Assembly: GCA_934047225.1 (NCBI GenBank)
Contig: OW203987.1
Location: forward strand, 461,501-525,500
Source of the DNA: Ypsolopha sequella
Taxonomy: Eukaryota > Arthropoda > Insecta > Lepidoptera > Ypsolophidae
Reading direction: 5' to 3'
Length of the DNA: 64,000 nt
Made by a program: the position numbers and the translations under genes. Positions 23,530 to 35,034 of this stretch are shown here, one piece after another (the first letter of the stretch is position 1; the number at the start of each line of letters is the position of its first letter). The notes below the pieces were generated by a model. It saw only the letters and a list, made by a program, of their open reading frames with translations, was not told the origin of the DNA and did not search any database.

Positions 23530-24885
23530 GTAGAGCTATTTTCAAGGCTTCAGTAAATCTCAATGAATAAATATCCGGTAAATTCGTATTAAAATCCATT
23601 ATATACAGTTCGGAACAGTTTGTACGTTTAACAAAGAGAGCGCCAACTTAAATAAATCAAAGTGTTCATTCATAAAAAATCGCAGCTGGCTACATTGAGC
23701 TATTATTACTACGTGGTTTAGTGAATTTATTTGAACCTTGACCTTGTGTTGCCGGGTTTATTCAATTGTAGCGACGCGACTTTTTTGCGCTGTGATAAGA
23801 TCCCATTTTGTTTGAGGAGTCAGTTGATTAAAACTAGTAGTGCGTGTATAAATAAGTTGCCTCTAAGCATTATTTTACCAAAGACAAATATAAAACCTAT
23901 CGCTAATTAATGTAAACTAATGACCTAATCTCCTGGTAGATGACCTAATTTTTTGAAATTAATTCGGGCCCTTAAGAAGGACCTTACATACATTACATAA
24001 ATAAATATATTTCATTTAATTTTATGCTTGTAAGTTGATTTTAAATGGATTTTATTAAATAAAGCCGTTTCAGCACGATATTCAAAAAATATTTCTTCCA
24101 GAAGACAAGTAGAATATCCACTGCTGCCTTGACCGATGAAACCCTTTACAAAAACAAAACAGCCAGGGATTAGGGAATCCACGTCCACTGAAAACAGGAT
24201 TATAATTCAAGTCATGCTCGTCCACGAAACATGGTGAAGATGACATTCGGACTTCTTAAAAATAAATTGCGATACCTATGGATACTGGACACAACACTGT
24301 GAGCCAACCAAAGCAACAAGAATCGTCTTTGCTTGTTGCACACACTGCAGCGTGTTGCACACATCTTACACATCACTCTGTAAGTACTTACACTACCTTG
24401 ACCAGCCAGACTTGTGTAACCAATTTGGGTAAAATATTAATACTCGTATATTGATATAAGTACAGATATATATGTACAGATATATGTACAGAAACAAACT
24501 ATTTATTTTCAAAAAATTACATATTATGATTACAAGAAATGTGCCTCTTCAGAAATCCTATCGTACAATTCCTTCCACCTTAATAATGTTCCACCTTACC
24601 TTCCTATTTCTGGACGACATAGCTTTAAATGATAAGACCGCATATTTGTACTTACCCTTTGTACTCGTATTTTTAAGTTCAATTTATTGTATTCTTTTCT
24701 TTTGTGGTGCGATAATAAAGCTATATTGTATTGTATTGTAAAGTAATGTTCACACTAAAAAGTTAACTAAGACCCCCACTAAGCTAGCTTGTTTCGTGTG
24801 AACCAAAACTAAGATTTTTGGTTCACAATTTAAAGTTTGATTAAACTTAAGTTCTAAACAAAAACCTTATAAAAGTAACTTTCAA
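23530..24885. other. Spacer, no gene recognised
   Basis: AT-rich. Near 24700-24740 the sequence GCGATAATAAAGC and a TATTG microsatellite resemble a retroposon 3' tail. An 89-codon frame at 24472-24741 has no recognisable domain. Confidence 0.45.
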
Positions 24886-25560
24886 TCACGTAGATAAATA
24901 ACAATAACACAACATAAATACTATATGAAGTGTGAATATGGGCACAGCCTTTAACAAGAACAAACTACGAACACTTGAGAGCTGAGATTCTGAGTAAAGT
25001 AAATATATATAAAGTAAATCTGTCGGGTGTCTGTAATGCTTCCTGTACATGACCTTAATAACAGAACGCTGTGCTCTTTCGACTTCTATCAGCACGGATT
25101 TATCCACTCCACCCCAGACGGAGAAACAATACGTCGACACAGACTGACTAATTGAAGTATATATACTTTTTAGAAGTACTGCGTCTGCAGAGTTTCTTAA
25201 GTGTTTCATTACATTGATAACCTTTGTTACTCTACCAGAGAGTGTGTGAGTGTACTCTTTAAATGACAGATGTTGGTCCAAAATAACGCCCAGGTACTTT
25301 ATGGAAGAAGTTCTTATTATTTGTACAGCTGCACTGATGTTTCATCGTGGATTACTGCATTGGTGAATTTTGATGGAAGCAGAAAGTGGAAGCTTCGATG
25401 CTAAGGTTTTGTGTAAACAACACAGCGTCTTCTCTGCATTCAGAGTTAGAAAGTTTCTTCCTGCATTCAGAGTCAGAAGATTCAAGGCAGCAATCTCAGA
25501 CATGCCTCTCTCTGTCATCGTATGAGTGACGATAGTTACCTCTTGTGTAGTGTATACCAA
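24886..25560 (-). pseudogene. Jockey/CR1-like LINE reverse transcriptase C-terminal fragment
   Basis: On the minus strand the 131-codon segment 24886-25281 reads as the C-terminal part of a non-LTR reverse transcriptase, with YLGVILDQHLSFKE just upstream, then SGRVTKVINVMKHLR and TYCFSVWGGVDK. The upstream segment 25342-25560 matches the NLLTLNA region and contains a short internal duplication of LLTLNAGRN-like sequence. A frameshift near 25325 separates the two parts. The catalytic core is missing. A second piece of the same family is at 27738-27856. Confidence 0.8.
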
Positions 25561-25716
25561 AGTTACTGTGTACTGTCATTTATAGAACTAGGTCACACAC
25601 AACACTTAAGAGATTAATACGTCGCAAACTTGTAACAGACCATGAGTCTGATGCTACCCCAAACGATGAGTCTGACGCTAGCCCAAATGATGAAGATATT
25701 ATAAAGATATGATAAT
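25561..25716. other. Short spacer
   Basis: It contains two near-identical words GATGAGTCTGACGCTAGCCC (25674) and CATGAGTCTGATGCTACCCC (25649). No gene is seen. Confidence 0.4.
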
Positions 25717-26316
25717 GATGTCATCCCATTTATAATGCTGTGGGCTTCATTAAAGGATAACATAAAGTCGTTGGCTTGTTAATAGTGTCCAATAATTATA
25801 TTTTAATGCTACATTAATGAGCTCAATACTAGCTGCAAAAAAGCTTCATTATAGTCATTGAGCTATAATATGGTATCTCTAGTGCAGTCTAATGCCAATG
25901 AAAAGAATGTAGCAGTCAGCTATTGTACAGCCACCGGAATTACTAAAGGGTAAATGTAGATAATTGGTTTTCGTTAAAAGTCAGTTTTTACACTTTCACA
26001 TAACCTTCGCGATGGAACGCGTTGCATAAAAATATTATATTGAAATACAGATTTCAAATTCAAATTCAAAATTTATTTTGCAAAGTATACAAATGTACTA
26101 TACAAATGACTTATATCTACTTTAACTAAGGGATAAGAAAATACAAGGCAGCAGGAACTCAAGTTTGAAAAAAAGAACAACTTATATATCTTTGTCTACT
26201 TGTCTCATATAGTCTATCTCCTTTTACAGTTTATATCTCCTTTTATTAATGGAATTGGACACTATTAACAAGCCAATGACTTTTGAAGCCCACAGCATAA
26301 TAAATGGGGTGACATC
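25717..26316. mobile_element. Inverted-repeat element hosting a LINE tail
   Basis: Left repeat 25717-25803 (GATGTCATCCCATTTATAAT) and right repeat 26244-26316 (ending ATTTATTATGCTGTGGGC in complement) are reverse complements, with a small gap in the right arm. The interior of 440 bases holds no open frame. Bases 26052-26236 inside it match the 3' end of the LINE family at 56207-58735. The right end abuts the tail of another LINE copy (26317) with no intervening sequence. Confidence 0.75.
26052..26236 (-). mobile_element. Short 3'-end copy of the 56207-58735 LINE family
   Basis: Reading plus, it starts with the tail repeat TTCAAATTCAAATTCAAA and continues through GGGATAAGAAAATACAAGGC to TCCTTTTACAG. 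It lacks the GC-rich 3'-UTR middle found at 26500-26650 and 58400-58540, so it is both 5'-truncated and internally deleted. Confidence 0.75.
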
Positions 26317-27380
26317 AAAATTCAAAATTCAAAAATTCAAAAAGTTTATTTTGCAAAGTAGGTATATATAATACACGTTTCACAAGTCAAATTTTAATCT
26401 TATAAAAATATATGTAATAAAATAATAAATGTACATGAACTACTTAGATTAAATGTTTATTTAATTTATGTAGCAATATATATACAATTAAAATTATAGG
26501 TAAAATATTATTATACAAGGTGAAATCCAATCAACCGCCCGAACCCATACCGGAGACCCGGCCAGGGACCAGGAACAAGGTTCAATGATCACCAACCGAG
26601 CCCCCAGCACGAATCCAGGCGGCCGACCAAATCCCATCCTATATACTACATAGGAATAGGTTACGTATATAAATACATGCCTACCTCCGCCCATTCGATT
26701 AGTCTTGCTAAGAAGAACGGGCAAGAAACTTGGCAAGATCATGTCTTTTTTTTAACATAAACTTAAACTATACATTGAATTACTTATATCTACTTTAACC
26801 AAGGGATAAGAAAATACAAGACAGCAGGAATTCAGGTTAATGAAAAAAGAAAAACATATATATCTTTGCCTACCTGTCTCATACAGTCTATTTCCTTTTA
26901 CAGTCTGTAATTAATTAATGTTAACTCTTAAGAGGAATCAAAAGTTAGGAAATTATATTAATTAATTAAATTATTACCTACTATCATCAAAATCAGTATC
27001 ACTATAACACCATGCTTCACCATCATCCAAATATTCATTTATTTTATAATATGCCTTTTTCAGTAGGCCCTGCTTAATATACTGTTTAAACTTATTCTCT
27101 GACAAAGTAAGGGCCTCTTTTAGAAGTTTATTGTAAAATCTTATACCATGTCCTACGAAAGAGGTACTCACTTTGGCGAGTCTGATTTTTGGAAAAGCCA
27201 GTATATACTTATTTCTGGTTTCCTTACAATGTTGCTCACCAAGCCTCGGGAGAGACTCAACATTTTTTCTAACATATCTAAGGACCTGGTAAATATATTC
27301 ACAAGGAACAGTTAGTATATTGATTTCTTTGAACTTTTCTCTTAATGAATCCCGGTGCTTCATATTATAAATAGCCATCA
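26317..27380 (-). pseudogene. 5'-truncated LINE copy (same family as 56207-58735)
   Basis: The tail (TTCAAA-rich, 26317-26345), the 3' UTR with the GC-rich block (26520-26650) and the last 135 codons of the reverse transcriptase ORF (26974-27380) match 57690-58735 in order. The ORF segment includes KHRDSLREKFKEINILT and ends with an EYLDDGEAWCYSD-type C-terminus. Compared with the copy at 56207 there are scattered amino acid changes and a different last few residues. It is truncated just before AIYNMKHRD, so it cannot be active. Confidence 0.9.
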
Positions 27381-27397
27381 CTATCATATCTTCATAA

Positions 27398-27492
27398 TGT
27401 TAACATTAATTAATTAATTAATGTTATTTAATCAATAATTATTTAATCAATAACATTAATTAATTAATTAATGTTATTGATTAAATAATATT
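27398..27492. repeat. AT-rich palindromic tandem block
   Basis: TTAACATTAATTAATTAATT and its complement alternate with TTATTTAATCAATAATTATT. The whole stretch is a repeated palindrome that begins next to the truncated LINE end. It probably grew from a TTAA-rich target. Confidence 0.7.
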
Positions 27493-27737
27493 TCAACTGA
27501 AATCGAATCCTATCAAATCAAGTGCAGAATTAAAGCAACGAAAGATTTTCTATAAATATTTTTTTATCCACAAAGAGCTGTTGATTACTCTCCATTTAAG
27601 CCAGTAAACAGCCATTAGCCATTAGGATAGCTTAGATTTTTTGTACAGCTGGTATGGGCTGCTACATAGACCTACATTACAATAATAAATGTATTTATAT
27701 TTCAAATATATTTCATTTAATTCATTAGTATCGCCGA

Positions 27738-27856
27738 CAGATGTTCTTTACTTAGAATGCCAGCTCTCATGTGTCCGTAGTCTGTTCTTGTTAAAGGCCA
27801 GTCACACTTATAGTATTTACGTTGTGTTATTGTTATTTATCTACGTGATTGAGAGT
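27738..27856 (+). pseudogene. LINE fragment, second copy of the 24886 family
   Basis: The plus-strand translation gives PTDVLYLECQLSCVRSLFLL, matching the C-terminal part of the 24886-25281 element, and the following 60 bases (TATTGTTATTTATCTACGTG) match its downstream sequence. Only this tail remains. Confidence 0.75.
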
Positions 27857-28617
27857 TAGCGATTGTACAGCAAGGAGAAATACATGGGAATTATTAACAA
27901 AGAACGTGCTGGCTAACACACATTTGTTATAAAAAACACAAATAATTTCTTATTGATTTTTATGATATTAAATACCTAGTAAAGTCAAAGTATACATATA
28001 TTTCAATAATATTCTTTTTGTTTTATATGAGACGACAGAAAGTTTAAATACGCTAAAATGAAGTCACAATCCATAAAGTATTTTTACACCAAATTTATCT
28101 TGTGATCTTTTTTCGACAAAACGATATTATTTTGATGGCGCATGAAATATTTGTTACAATCACCTACACACATTTACAGTAAAGTGGCACTTGCAACACA
28201 ATTTACCAACAGAGACAAAGAAAAACGTAAAAATTATATATTAATATCCATTCATAGTCCATTTGACTTTTATACACAGGTTGCCATTAACCTTCACACT
28301 AACGAATACAACAACAGAGAAGAAAATATATATTAATATGTTTTGGTTATTTTACTCGATTTTAATAGCTACTGTCAAGCTTCAAAATATCCGTGGTGTA
28401 TATAGTAGAGCATTAAAAGAGCTGAATCTGAGAACTGAGCTTAGCTTGTTAGCCACTTAAATGCTCAGGACTGGTTAATGTGGGGCCCAATTGAGCTCTA
28501 CAAGAGCTGTCTAGCCACTTACATAGCCCTAGTACATCAAGCTAATACAGCCTTGAGCATCCAGTAATTCTGTAGTCCGGCCAATATATAACCGTCATGT
28601 GCATGGGCTTTGTCCTG
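27857..28617. other. Spacer, no gene recognised
   Basis: AT-rich. Small frames at 28142-28460 have no domain. Confidence 0.45.
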
Positions 28618-28718
28618 ACTAGGTAGTCCTGAGTGACTGACTGACTGACAGACAACGTACAGCCCTAACTAGGTAGTCCTGAGTGACTGACTGACTGACA
28701 GACAACGTACAGCCCTAA
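28618..28718. repeat. Two direct copies of a 50-bp unit
   Basis: ACTAGGTAGTCCTGAGTGAC through CAACGTACAGCCCTA occurs at 28618 and 28668 without a visible difference. Each contains a GACTGACTGACTGACAGAC micro-repeat. Confidence 0.85.
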
Positions 28719-28916
28719 CCGTTGGATGCAGAGACTTGATATTTGAAGGATTTGTTTACAGAGGGTTGAAAACGCATAATAAGTAAGGATTTTGGATTAT
28801 TCGCACTGCAAGGTTTTCGAAAAGAGGGTCAAAGTTTTAACAAAAACCCTCAATTTTATCGACACCGTTCACGCTCGGCAGTCAACATTTTGAATGTAAA
28901 CTCCCAAAATAAAATA

Positions 28917-29071
28917 AAGGTTAAGAAAATAGGTATTTTTTTTTTCTTTTTTAATTTTATTGTTAACTCTATTTTATCTATTTATTCCATATTCGACTGA
29001 CGACGGCCCCAAGTGGGTCGAAATATATATCGAAAGTTTTATTTTTTATTTAATTTCAACATTCATAAAAA

Positions 29072-29075
<4 letters not shown>
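28917..29075 (-). mobile_element. MITE family Y, copy 2 (one end only)
   Basis: The sequence through CCATATTCGACTGACGACGG and AATATATATCGAAAGTTTTA to ATTCATAAAAATCTG matches the reverse complement of 18260-18420. It is followed by a long TA repeat (29076-29117) and AATAAAACAGTAAAA, the complement of the motif at the outer edge of the 17179 insert. The other half of the element is missing. Confidence 0.75.

Positions 29076-29117
<42 letters not shown>
29076..29117. repeat. TA microsatellite
   Basis: An uninterrupted TA run adjoins the end of MITE family Y copy 2; the same arrangement is seen next to copy 1 (18231-18259). Confidence 0.9.
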
Positions 29118-29122
<5 letters not shown>

Positions 29123-30315
29123 AAACAGTAAAAAAAAAAAAAAACCTTTTATTAAGTAAAAATATTTATTATCACAATAAAATAAAGGGATACACAAATT
29201 AATATACATATAAATGAACTTTAATATGAATGGTTCCCACTTTAAAAGGTTTAGCTTTAAAATTGATAATTAGCACTACAATATTAATACTAATAATATT
29301 TTAATATTAATTGTCTGTAGTATATTTTTAATACTTTCGGCTTTAACATTCGTTTTCTTTGAAAATAATAGTTTGCACTACTCGTATAATATTACTTCAG
29401 CTTTTAAATTTCTCTTCCTTAAAAATAATTTTGTACAATAGTCAAGTATATATACGTATATATATATATATATTCAATTGTCAAGTTTATAAAAGTAGTG
29501 TTTGTAGTGCATTACTTAACTCTAAACTGATTCATACCATTAATTATTGTTAAATAGTCTTTTATTTATCTGCATTAGGGAATTTACGAAAATCTTTCAC
29601 TAAAAGTCAAAATAATTGCGACGACGAGCGAAGCAAGGAAGAGCGTGTTAGGTTTACATGTTAGATAAAGCGAGCCCGTCCCTAGTTTTAGCAGAATTCA
29701 TGACATATACAAAAAAAACGCTTATCATCATCTTATCATCACAAAAAAAACCTTATATCATTCCCTCTCACTCATATTTCTATCAGCTCTCTGTTGCTTT
29801 ATATTTGTGTCCAGAGTCGCTCGTCAGAGATATCGTTTTTGCTAAATGAACTAGTATCTAAAGCCGTTACACAAGTTAAATAAAAGAAGATATTGTTTTT
29901 GTTGGTTTGATTACATGCGAAATATTAATATATATATATATATATTAATATATAATAATATACTGTAGTCCTTAACATTACTTTATAGTGCAAACGTTTA
30001 TTTATATATGTTTCAAGTTTTTTTTCAGTGGTAATATTTATTTATAAAAGTAGTATCTTTTAGTAGTGTCTTACACTTTTTTCATTGTTATTTCCATAAA
30101 ATTTTAAGTAAGTTTAAATTATGTCCCTAAAATAGACAGAAAACTCTTTAAAAAACCGGTCAGACGGACTGTAGCGCTCACCTTACCTCCATCACAGTAT
30201 ACTGTGCCTCCATTGTGTTTTATAGGTACATTCAATGTTGAACAGCACCATCAAGCACCAAAATACGTTTTAACTTTTATAATAATAACTTTTTTCTTTA
30301 ATTATGTATCTTTTA
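29118..30315. other. AT-rich spacer, no gene recognised
   Basis: It contains short TA runs at 29450-29475 and 29930-29950. The short plus-strand frames at 29359-29849 have no domain. Confidence 0.45.
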
Positions 30316-30436
30316 TTACTCACACTATGTATTGAACAACGTAGTATGATACACGTGGGTAAAGGCAATAACTTCTCAAAACTTTAAGTTATTGCCTCTT
30401 TACCACACTTGTAGCATAAATAACTATTGTACGTTT
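30316..30436. repeat. Interspersed repeat with internal hairpin, copy 2
   Basis: It matches 7143-7320 in layout: CACACTATGTATTGAACAAC, then AAAGGCAATAACTT, then its complement AAGTTATTGCCTC, then TTGTAGCATAAA. The arms form a hairpin of about 14 pairs. Confidence 0.6.
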
Positions 30437-31582
30437 GGTATACTTGGACTTTTTGATACAGACGTATTGCAACATTGGTCGTTTTGATATCATGGTCAAT
30501 TTAGTACTTTGGACGTAATGGACATAAAGGGTTTTAACCAATCACGATGTCTTTGAACCTATAGCGATAGATATTGAGTGCAGGCCACAACCACAACCAC
30601 AAGGCCCCCGATGTACGATAATGTTAATTCTTAAAAACACATCCAAATTACATAATTAACTGATAAATAAATATTTAGTGACGCAATATTTGAGAAGTGT
30701 TCCCTTAAATATCGTAACAGGAAAACCTTCCATTACTCGTACGTAATGATATAAAAAAGATATTTTCAAGAAAAAGGACAATACGAAGCCAATTTCGGGT
30801 TGTATTCTCCAAGGTCTGTGTAGAGACAGCTGAAGGGCCGCTTGACTGCACCGTGGGGTGTACTTGTATAATGAAACTTTGTCATTCGGGGACTGAGCAG
30901 AGCAGTGCAATCCGCGAACGTGGCCGCCTTATTGAGCAGCTTGCTGCTGGATAATTAAATAACGGCGCACCGGACTTTATTAAATTAATTACTTCTATTC
31001 CCACGGATACTAACATTTAATTAGTTTTAGGATAAATATTTGTGTACAAATTAATAATTTCTTTAATTTATTTTCTGCGGTTTTCACTGTTAGGTATGTG
31101 GTTTATTTACAAAGTTTTAAGGGTATATATTATTGTGCTATAACTAAGGGAGCTGAGCAGTGATCATGTATTCGTAATTTTACTGGTAGCTTGAGATCCA
31201 CTAAACACATTTAGCTGCGGTTTTTTGTTATAATCGTGGGGAGGGGGTTGTTTTTTAACAAAGGTTTGGAAGTATGTATCATTGCGCTATGCCTAAAGAC
31301 AGCTGAGCAATTATTTGAAAACAATTCGGGAAAAAGCTTTAAAGGTCAGAACAAAAACTAGTGTTGTAAAAGTTGTCGTATCATGCTCATATGCAATCAG
31401 AATGGAGCTTGCACTTCAAGAAACAAATTCCTCAACAAAATTAAATATTAATAGCATACGAATAAAAGTTCCAAACAGTATAAAATTGGTATTTCTTTCG
31501 AGAGTGAAAACTTGTTCCGATGGAAAGTTGACGCACAGCAGCACTGTACATTGTTGGGTTATTGATAAAGTTTACATTTTTA
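30437..31582. other. Spacer, no gene recognised
   Basis: A CCACAA triple occurs near 30587. Frames at 30656-30910 (minus) and 31315-31623 (plus) have no recognisable domain. Confidence 0.45.
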
Positions 31583-31700
31583 GGATTACGTACCCAAAAC
31601 GCTTAAGAGCAACAAGCATGTAGAATGTGGACCCAAAACCGAATATTGAATGAGAAATTCGATAAAATTATTTGTCAGTGGAGGTCCGAACAACGTCCTG
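31583..31700 (-). repeat. Decayed copy of the interspersed repeat
   Basis: ATTACGTACCCAAAACGCTT, then GACCCAAAACCGAATATTGA and AAATTATTTGTCAGTGGAGG follow the same order as at 19379-19590, with many differences and a deletion of the CTGT block. Confidence 0.55.
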
Positions 31701-31720
31701 TAATAGTGTACACAGAAAAG

Positions 31721-32810
31721 TACCGCTGTCTATAACTTACCCTGGCGTGTGAGGTACCGTTGTCTATAACTTACCCTGGCGTGTGAGGTACCGTTGTCTA
31801 GAACTTACCCTGGCGTGTGAGGTACCGTTGTCTATAACTTACCCTGGCGTGTGAGGTACCGTTGTCTAGAACTTACCCTGGCATGTGAGGTACCGTTGTC
31901 TAGAACTTACCCTGGCGTGTGAGGTACCGTTGTCTATAACTTACCCTGGCATGTGAGGTACCGTTGTCTAGAACTTACCCTGGCATGTGAGGTACCGTTG
32001 TCTATAACTTACCCTGGCATGTGAGGTACCGTTGTCTAGAACTTACCCTGGCATGTGAGGTACCGTTGTCTAGAACTTACCCTGGCATGTGAGGTACCGT
32101 TGTCTAGAACTTACCCTGGCGTGTGAGGTACCGTTGTCTATAACTTACCCTGGCATGTGAGGTACCGTTGTCTAGAACTTACCCTGGCATGTGAGGTACC
32201 GTTGTCTAGAACTTACCCTGGCATGTGAGGTACCGTTGTCTAGAACTTACCCTGGCATGTGAGGTACCGTTGTCTATAACTTACCCTGGCGTGTGAGGTA
32301 CCGTTGTCTATAACTTACCCTGGCGTGTGAGGTACCGTTGTCTAGAACTTACCCTGGCATGTGAGGTACCGTTGTCTAGAACTTACCCTGGCGTGTGAGG
32401 AACCGTTGTCTAGAACTTACCCTGGCGTGTGAGGTACCGTTGTCTATAACTTACCCTGGCATGTGAGGTACCGTTGTCTATAACTTACCCTGGCGTGTGA
32501 GGTACCGTTGTCTAGAACTTACCCTGGCATGTGAGGTACCGTTGTCTAGAACTTACCCTGGCGTGTGAGGAACCGTTGTCTAGAACTTACCCTGGCGTGT
32601 GAGGTACCGTTGTCTATAACTTACCCTGGCGTGTGAGGTACCGTTGTCTATAACTTACCCTGGCGTGTGAGGTACCGTTGTCTATAACTTACCCTGGCGT
32701 GTGAGGTACCGTTGTCTATAACTTACCCTGGCGTGTGAGGTACCGTTGTCTATAACTTACCCTGGCGTGTGAGGTACCGTTGTCTATAACTTACCCTGGC
32801 ATGTGAGGTA
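31721..32810. repeat. 34-bp minisatellite, about 32 copies
   Basis: The unit is TACCGTTGTCTATAACTTAC followed by CCTGGCGTGTGAGG, at 34-base spacing (31741, 31775). Variants are TATAAC/TAGAAC and GGCGTG/GGCATG, mixed along the array; two units read GGAACCG instead of GGTACCG. Nearly every junction contains the palindrome GGTACC. Not coding. Confidence 0.97.
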
Positions 32811-33235
32811 TCAATGTTGTGATATTATCTATGAATGTTATGTAATTGTGATTGAGAACGTCTTGGACTAAAAACTTGAACTTGAAAAGATAAGCATGTC
32901 ATTTGAACCTTAGTTATTTATTTTACTACATTTTGCTAGCGACGAGCGTAAAATAGCAATAATGAAGCAACGCAAAGGTTTGGAGAAGTTCTCCTTCAAA
33001 CATTTTACCCAAAGCGAAGATTGGGAATATTATATACAAAGATTCAATTTTGATCTTCATAGCTTGTTGACAGCGGAAACAGAAAGCAAAAGAAAAAAAA
33101 ATTAAAACAGACAAACATAAACTACTTAATATTAACTTAAACCTAAAATATTCAATAAAAACACCATTGCATTGGTTTGATAAAAGGTGACAAATAATGT
33201 TTTTATAATATCTAATGGTTAAAATATTAAAAAAG
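32811..33235. other. Spacer, no gene recognised
   Basis: AT-rich. A 62-codon minus-strand frame has no domain. Confidence 0.45.
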
Positions 33236-33533
33236 AAAAACCAGTCAAGTGCGAGTCGGACTCGCGCACGAAGGGTTCCGTACCATTATCTATAAAAACA
33301 AAAAAAACATGTCTGTTGTATGGGAGCCCCTTAAATATTTATTTTATTCTGTTTTTAGTATTTGTTATTATATTAGCGGCAACAGAAATACATCATCTAT
33401 GAAAATTTCAACTGTCTAACTATCACGGTTTTTGAGATACATCCTGGTGACAGACGGACAGACAGACGGACAACGGAGTCTTAGTAATAGGGTCCCGTTG
33501 GTTACCCTTTGGGTACAGAACCCTAAAAAAAAA
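33236..33533 (+). repeat. Lepidopteran interspersed repeat, full-length copy
   Basis: It starts CCAGTCAAGTGCGAGTCGGA (just after an A-rich lead) and ends GGTACAGAACCCTAAAAAAA. The sequence GAAGGGTTCCGTACC near the start is complementary to GGGTACAGAACCCT near the end, giving subterminal inverted repeats. A GACAGACGGACAGACAGACGG block lies near 33450. This copy is uninterrupted and serves as the reference for the copies at 16993, 18655, 46985, 49474, 60925 and 63417. Whether the family is a SINE, a LINE tail or a MITE cannot be decided from this window. Confidence 0.88.
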
Positions 33534-34075
33534 CATAGAAATATAAATTTCTTCAAAGCAACGAACTATAGTTGTTTTAGTCAAAGTATACGTATATCTT
33601 GTTAGCGTACTTTTCTTTTCCAATTTGTCGAGCACTCCACTCCACTCTGTTTAGAGAAGCTTTCCTCGTGGTTGACTTTTATACAACATTCGTAACGTTT
33701 ATTTTCGTATAAGTTTTATTGTCCGAAACCTCCTATGAAATGCAAGTAATCATGTATTGAACGGCCGAAATATTAAAAAAAAGAAAATTTATCTATTACT
33801 ATTTCACGGTTTAAATTGAATTTGAAAAGAGACAAAATAGGGATAACCTTCCTTAATGGTGTAATTCCTAGTTTCTGCTCGTACATCTTCCACATCTCGG
33901 ACATGTTGAGCTAGAACCGATTTTTCCGCTATTATTTCAGTGAGGATGGAAAGCGACGTCGTGTGTGACAGTTTGAAACTCTGTTTTAATCATTAATAGA
34001 CTCATTTTGAACTGAACATAAAAATGTCATGAGTCATGATTGTAAATAATCATCGAAAATAAATATAAATGTATT
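33534..34075. other. Spacer, no gene recognised
   Basis: No domain or RNA was recognised in this stretch. Confidence 0.4.
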
Positions 34076-34196
34076 ATTATAGAATTAATTGAGACTTGAG
34101 GATAATTCATGATTTAGATAAAAACGGCTCACCTCAATACGTGTCGGCTTTCCCGATCATAACACGTATTGAGGTGAGCCGTTTTTATATAAATCA
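34076..34196. mobile_element. MITE family X, copy 3 (internally deleted)
   Basis: The conserved leader AGAATTAATTGAGACTTGAG and the left terminal repeat are present. They are followed almost immediately by the right terminal repeat (AACACGTATTGAGGTGAGCC), so most of the interior and the inner part of the left repeat are gone. The result is a compact hairpin with arms 34112-34145 and 34161-34196. Confidence 0.85.
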
Positions 34197-35034
34197 TAAA
34201 TGTATTACGTTGTAATCGAAAATAACGTTAAATAATTAAAATTATTTGTTTAATTACGTTACATAAAGACAGCTATTGTCAACGCCCATCTTAGGAGCAA
34301 CCGCTAGATGGCGCTGTCGTCAGCGAATAAAGAAATTGGAGTTTCTGTATACCTACTATAAGTATATTTAAGCAACAAATACTGAAAACTCCGATTTATG
34401 ATGTAGTTTTACGAATACTTAACCAACTTAATTTTACAGTTTTGCTTCATAGGTTTGTTATTTTCGTTCAAATTATTTAAGGCTATTAAGCTGGACCATC
34501 CCCCTCAGCTCTCATATAAATGCTTTAGGTGTTTGTGACGTCCTGATGGCTTTGATCTCAATAAAACTTTGCACACATGTTTATATATGTTTCCCTTCAC
34601 CCCCACACCGCACTCCGACCCGTCTCTCATCAAGAGGTGCAAGATGGCGAGGTATTCAAAAAGCGCCGTATTTGTGGAATGGTTTCAGGTAAAAACTGTT
34701 TTCCATGAAACGGTAACTGTTTATTTATAGAAAAGTGTATAAACTCAGTATTCTTTAAATGAACAACGTTTTTGTTTGTTTCTTTTTTTATTTCCAATAG
34801 GGATAAAAATTATACAACTTGCTAAACTTGAGGCAATATTCATGATATCCTGTAAGCTATTTTAATGGTGTTTCATCAAATTTTGCTTTTTGGGCTGTAT
34901 TGTATAGAGACGTAGTTAGATGTCGCTACATAATATTTATGAAAACCAATATGAAGAAAATAAGCTGTTTACTTCACATTCAGTTTTTACCTTTTCTATG
35001 AATCTGGAGAAAAATCCAAGTGTAAAAGGCCCTC
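34197..35034. other. Spacer, no gene recognised
   Basis: There is no supported gene. The stretch ends directly at the first, partial 51-bp unit. Confidence 0.45.
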
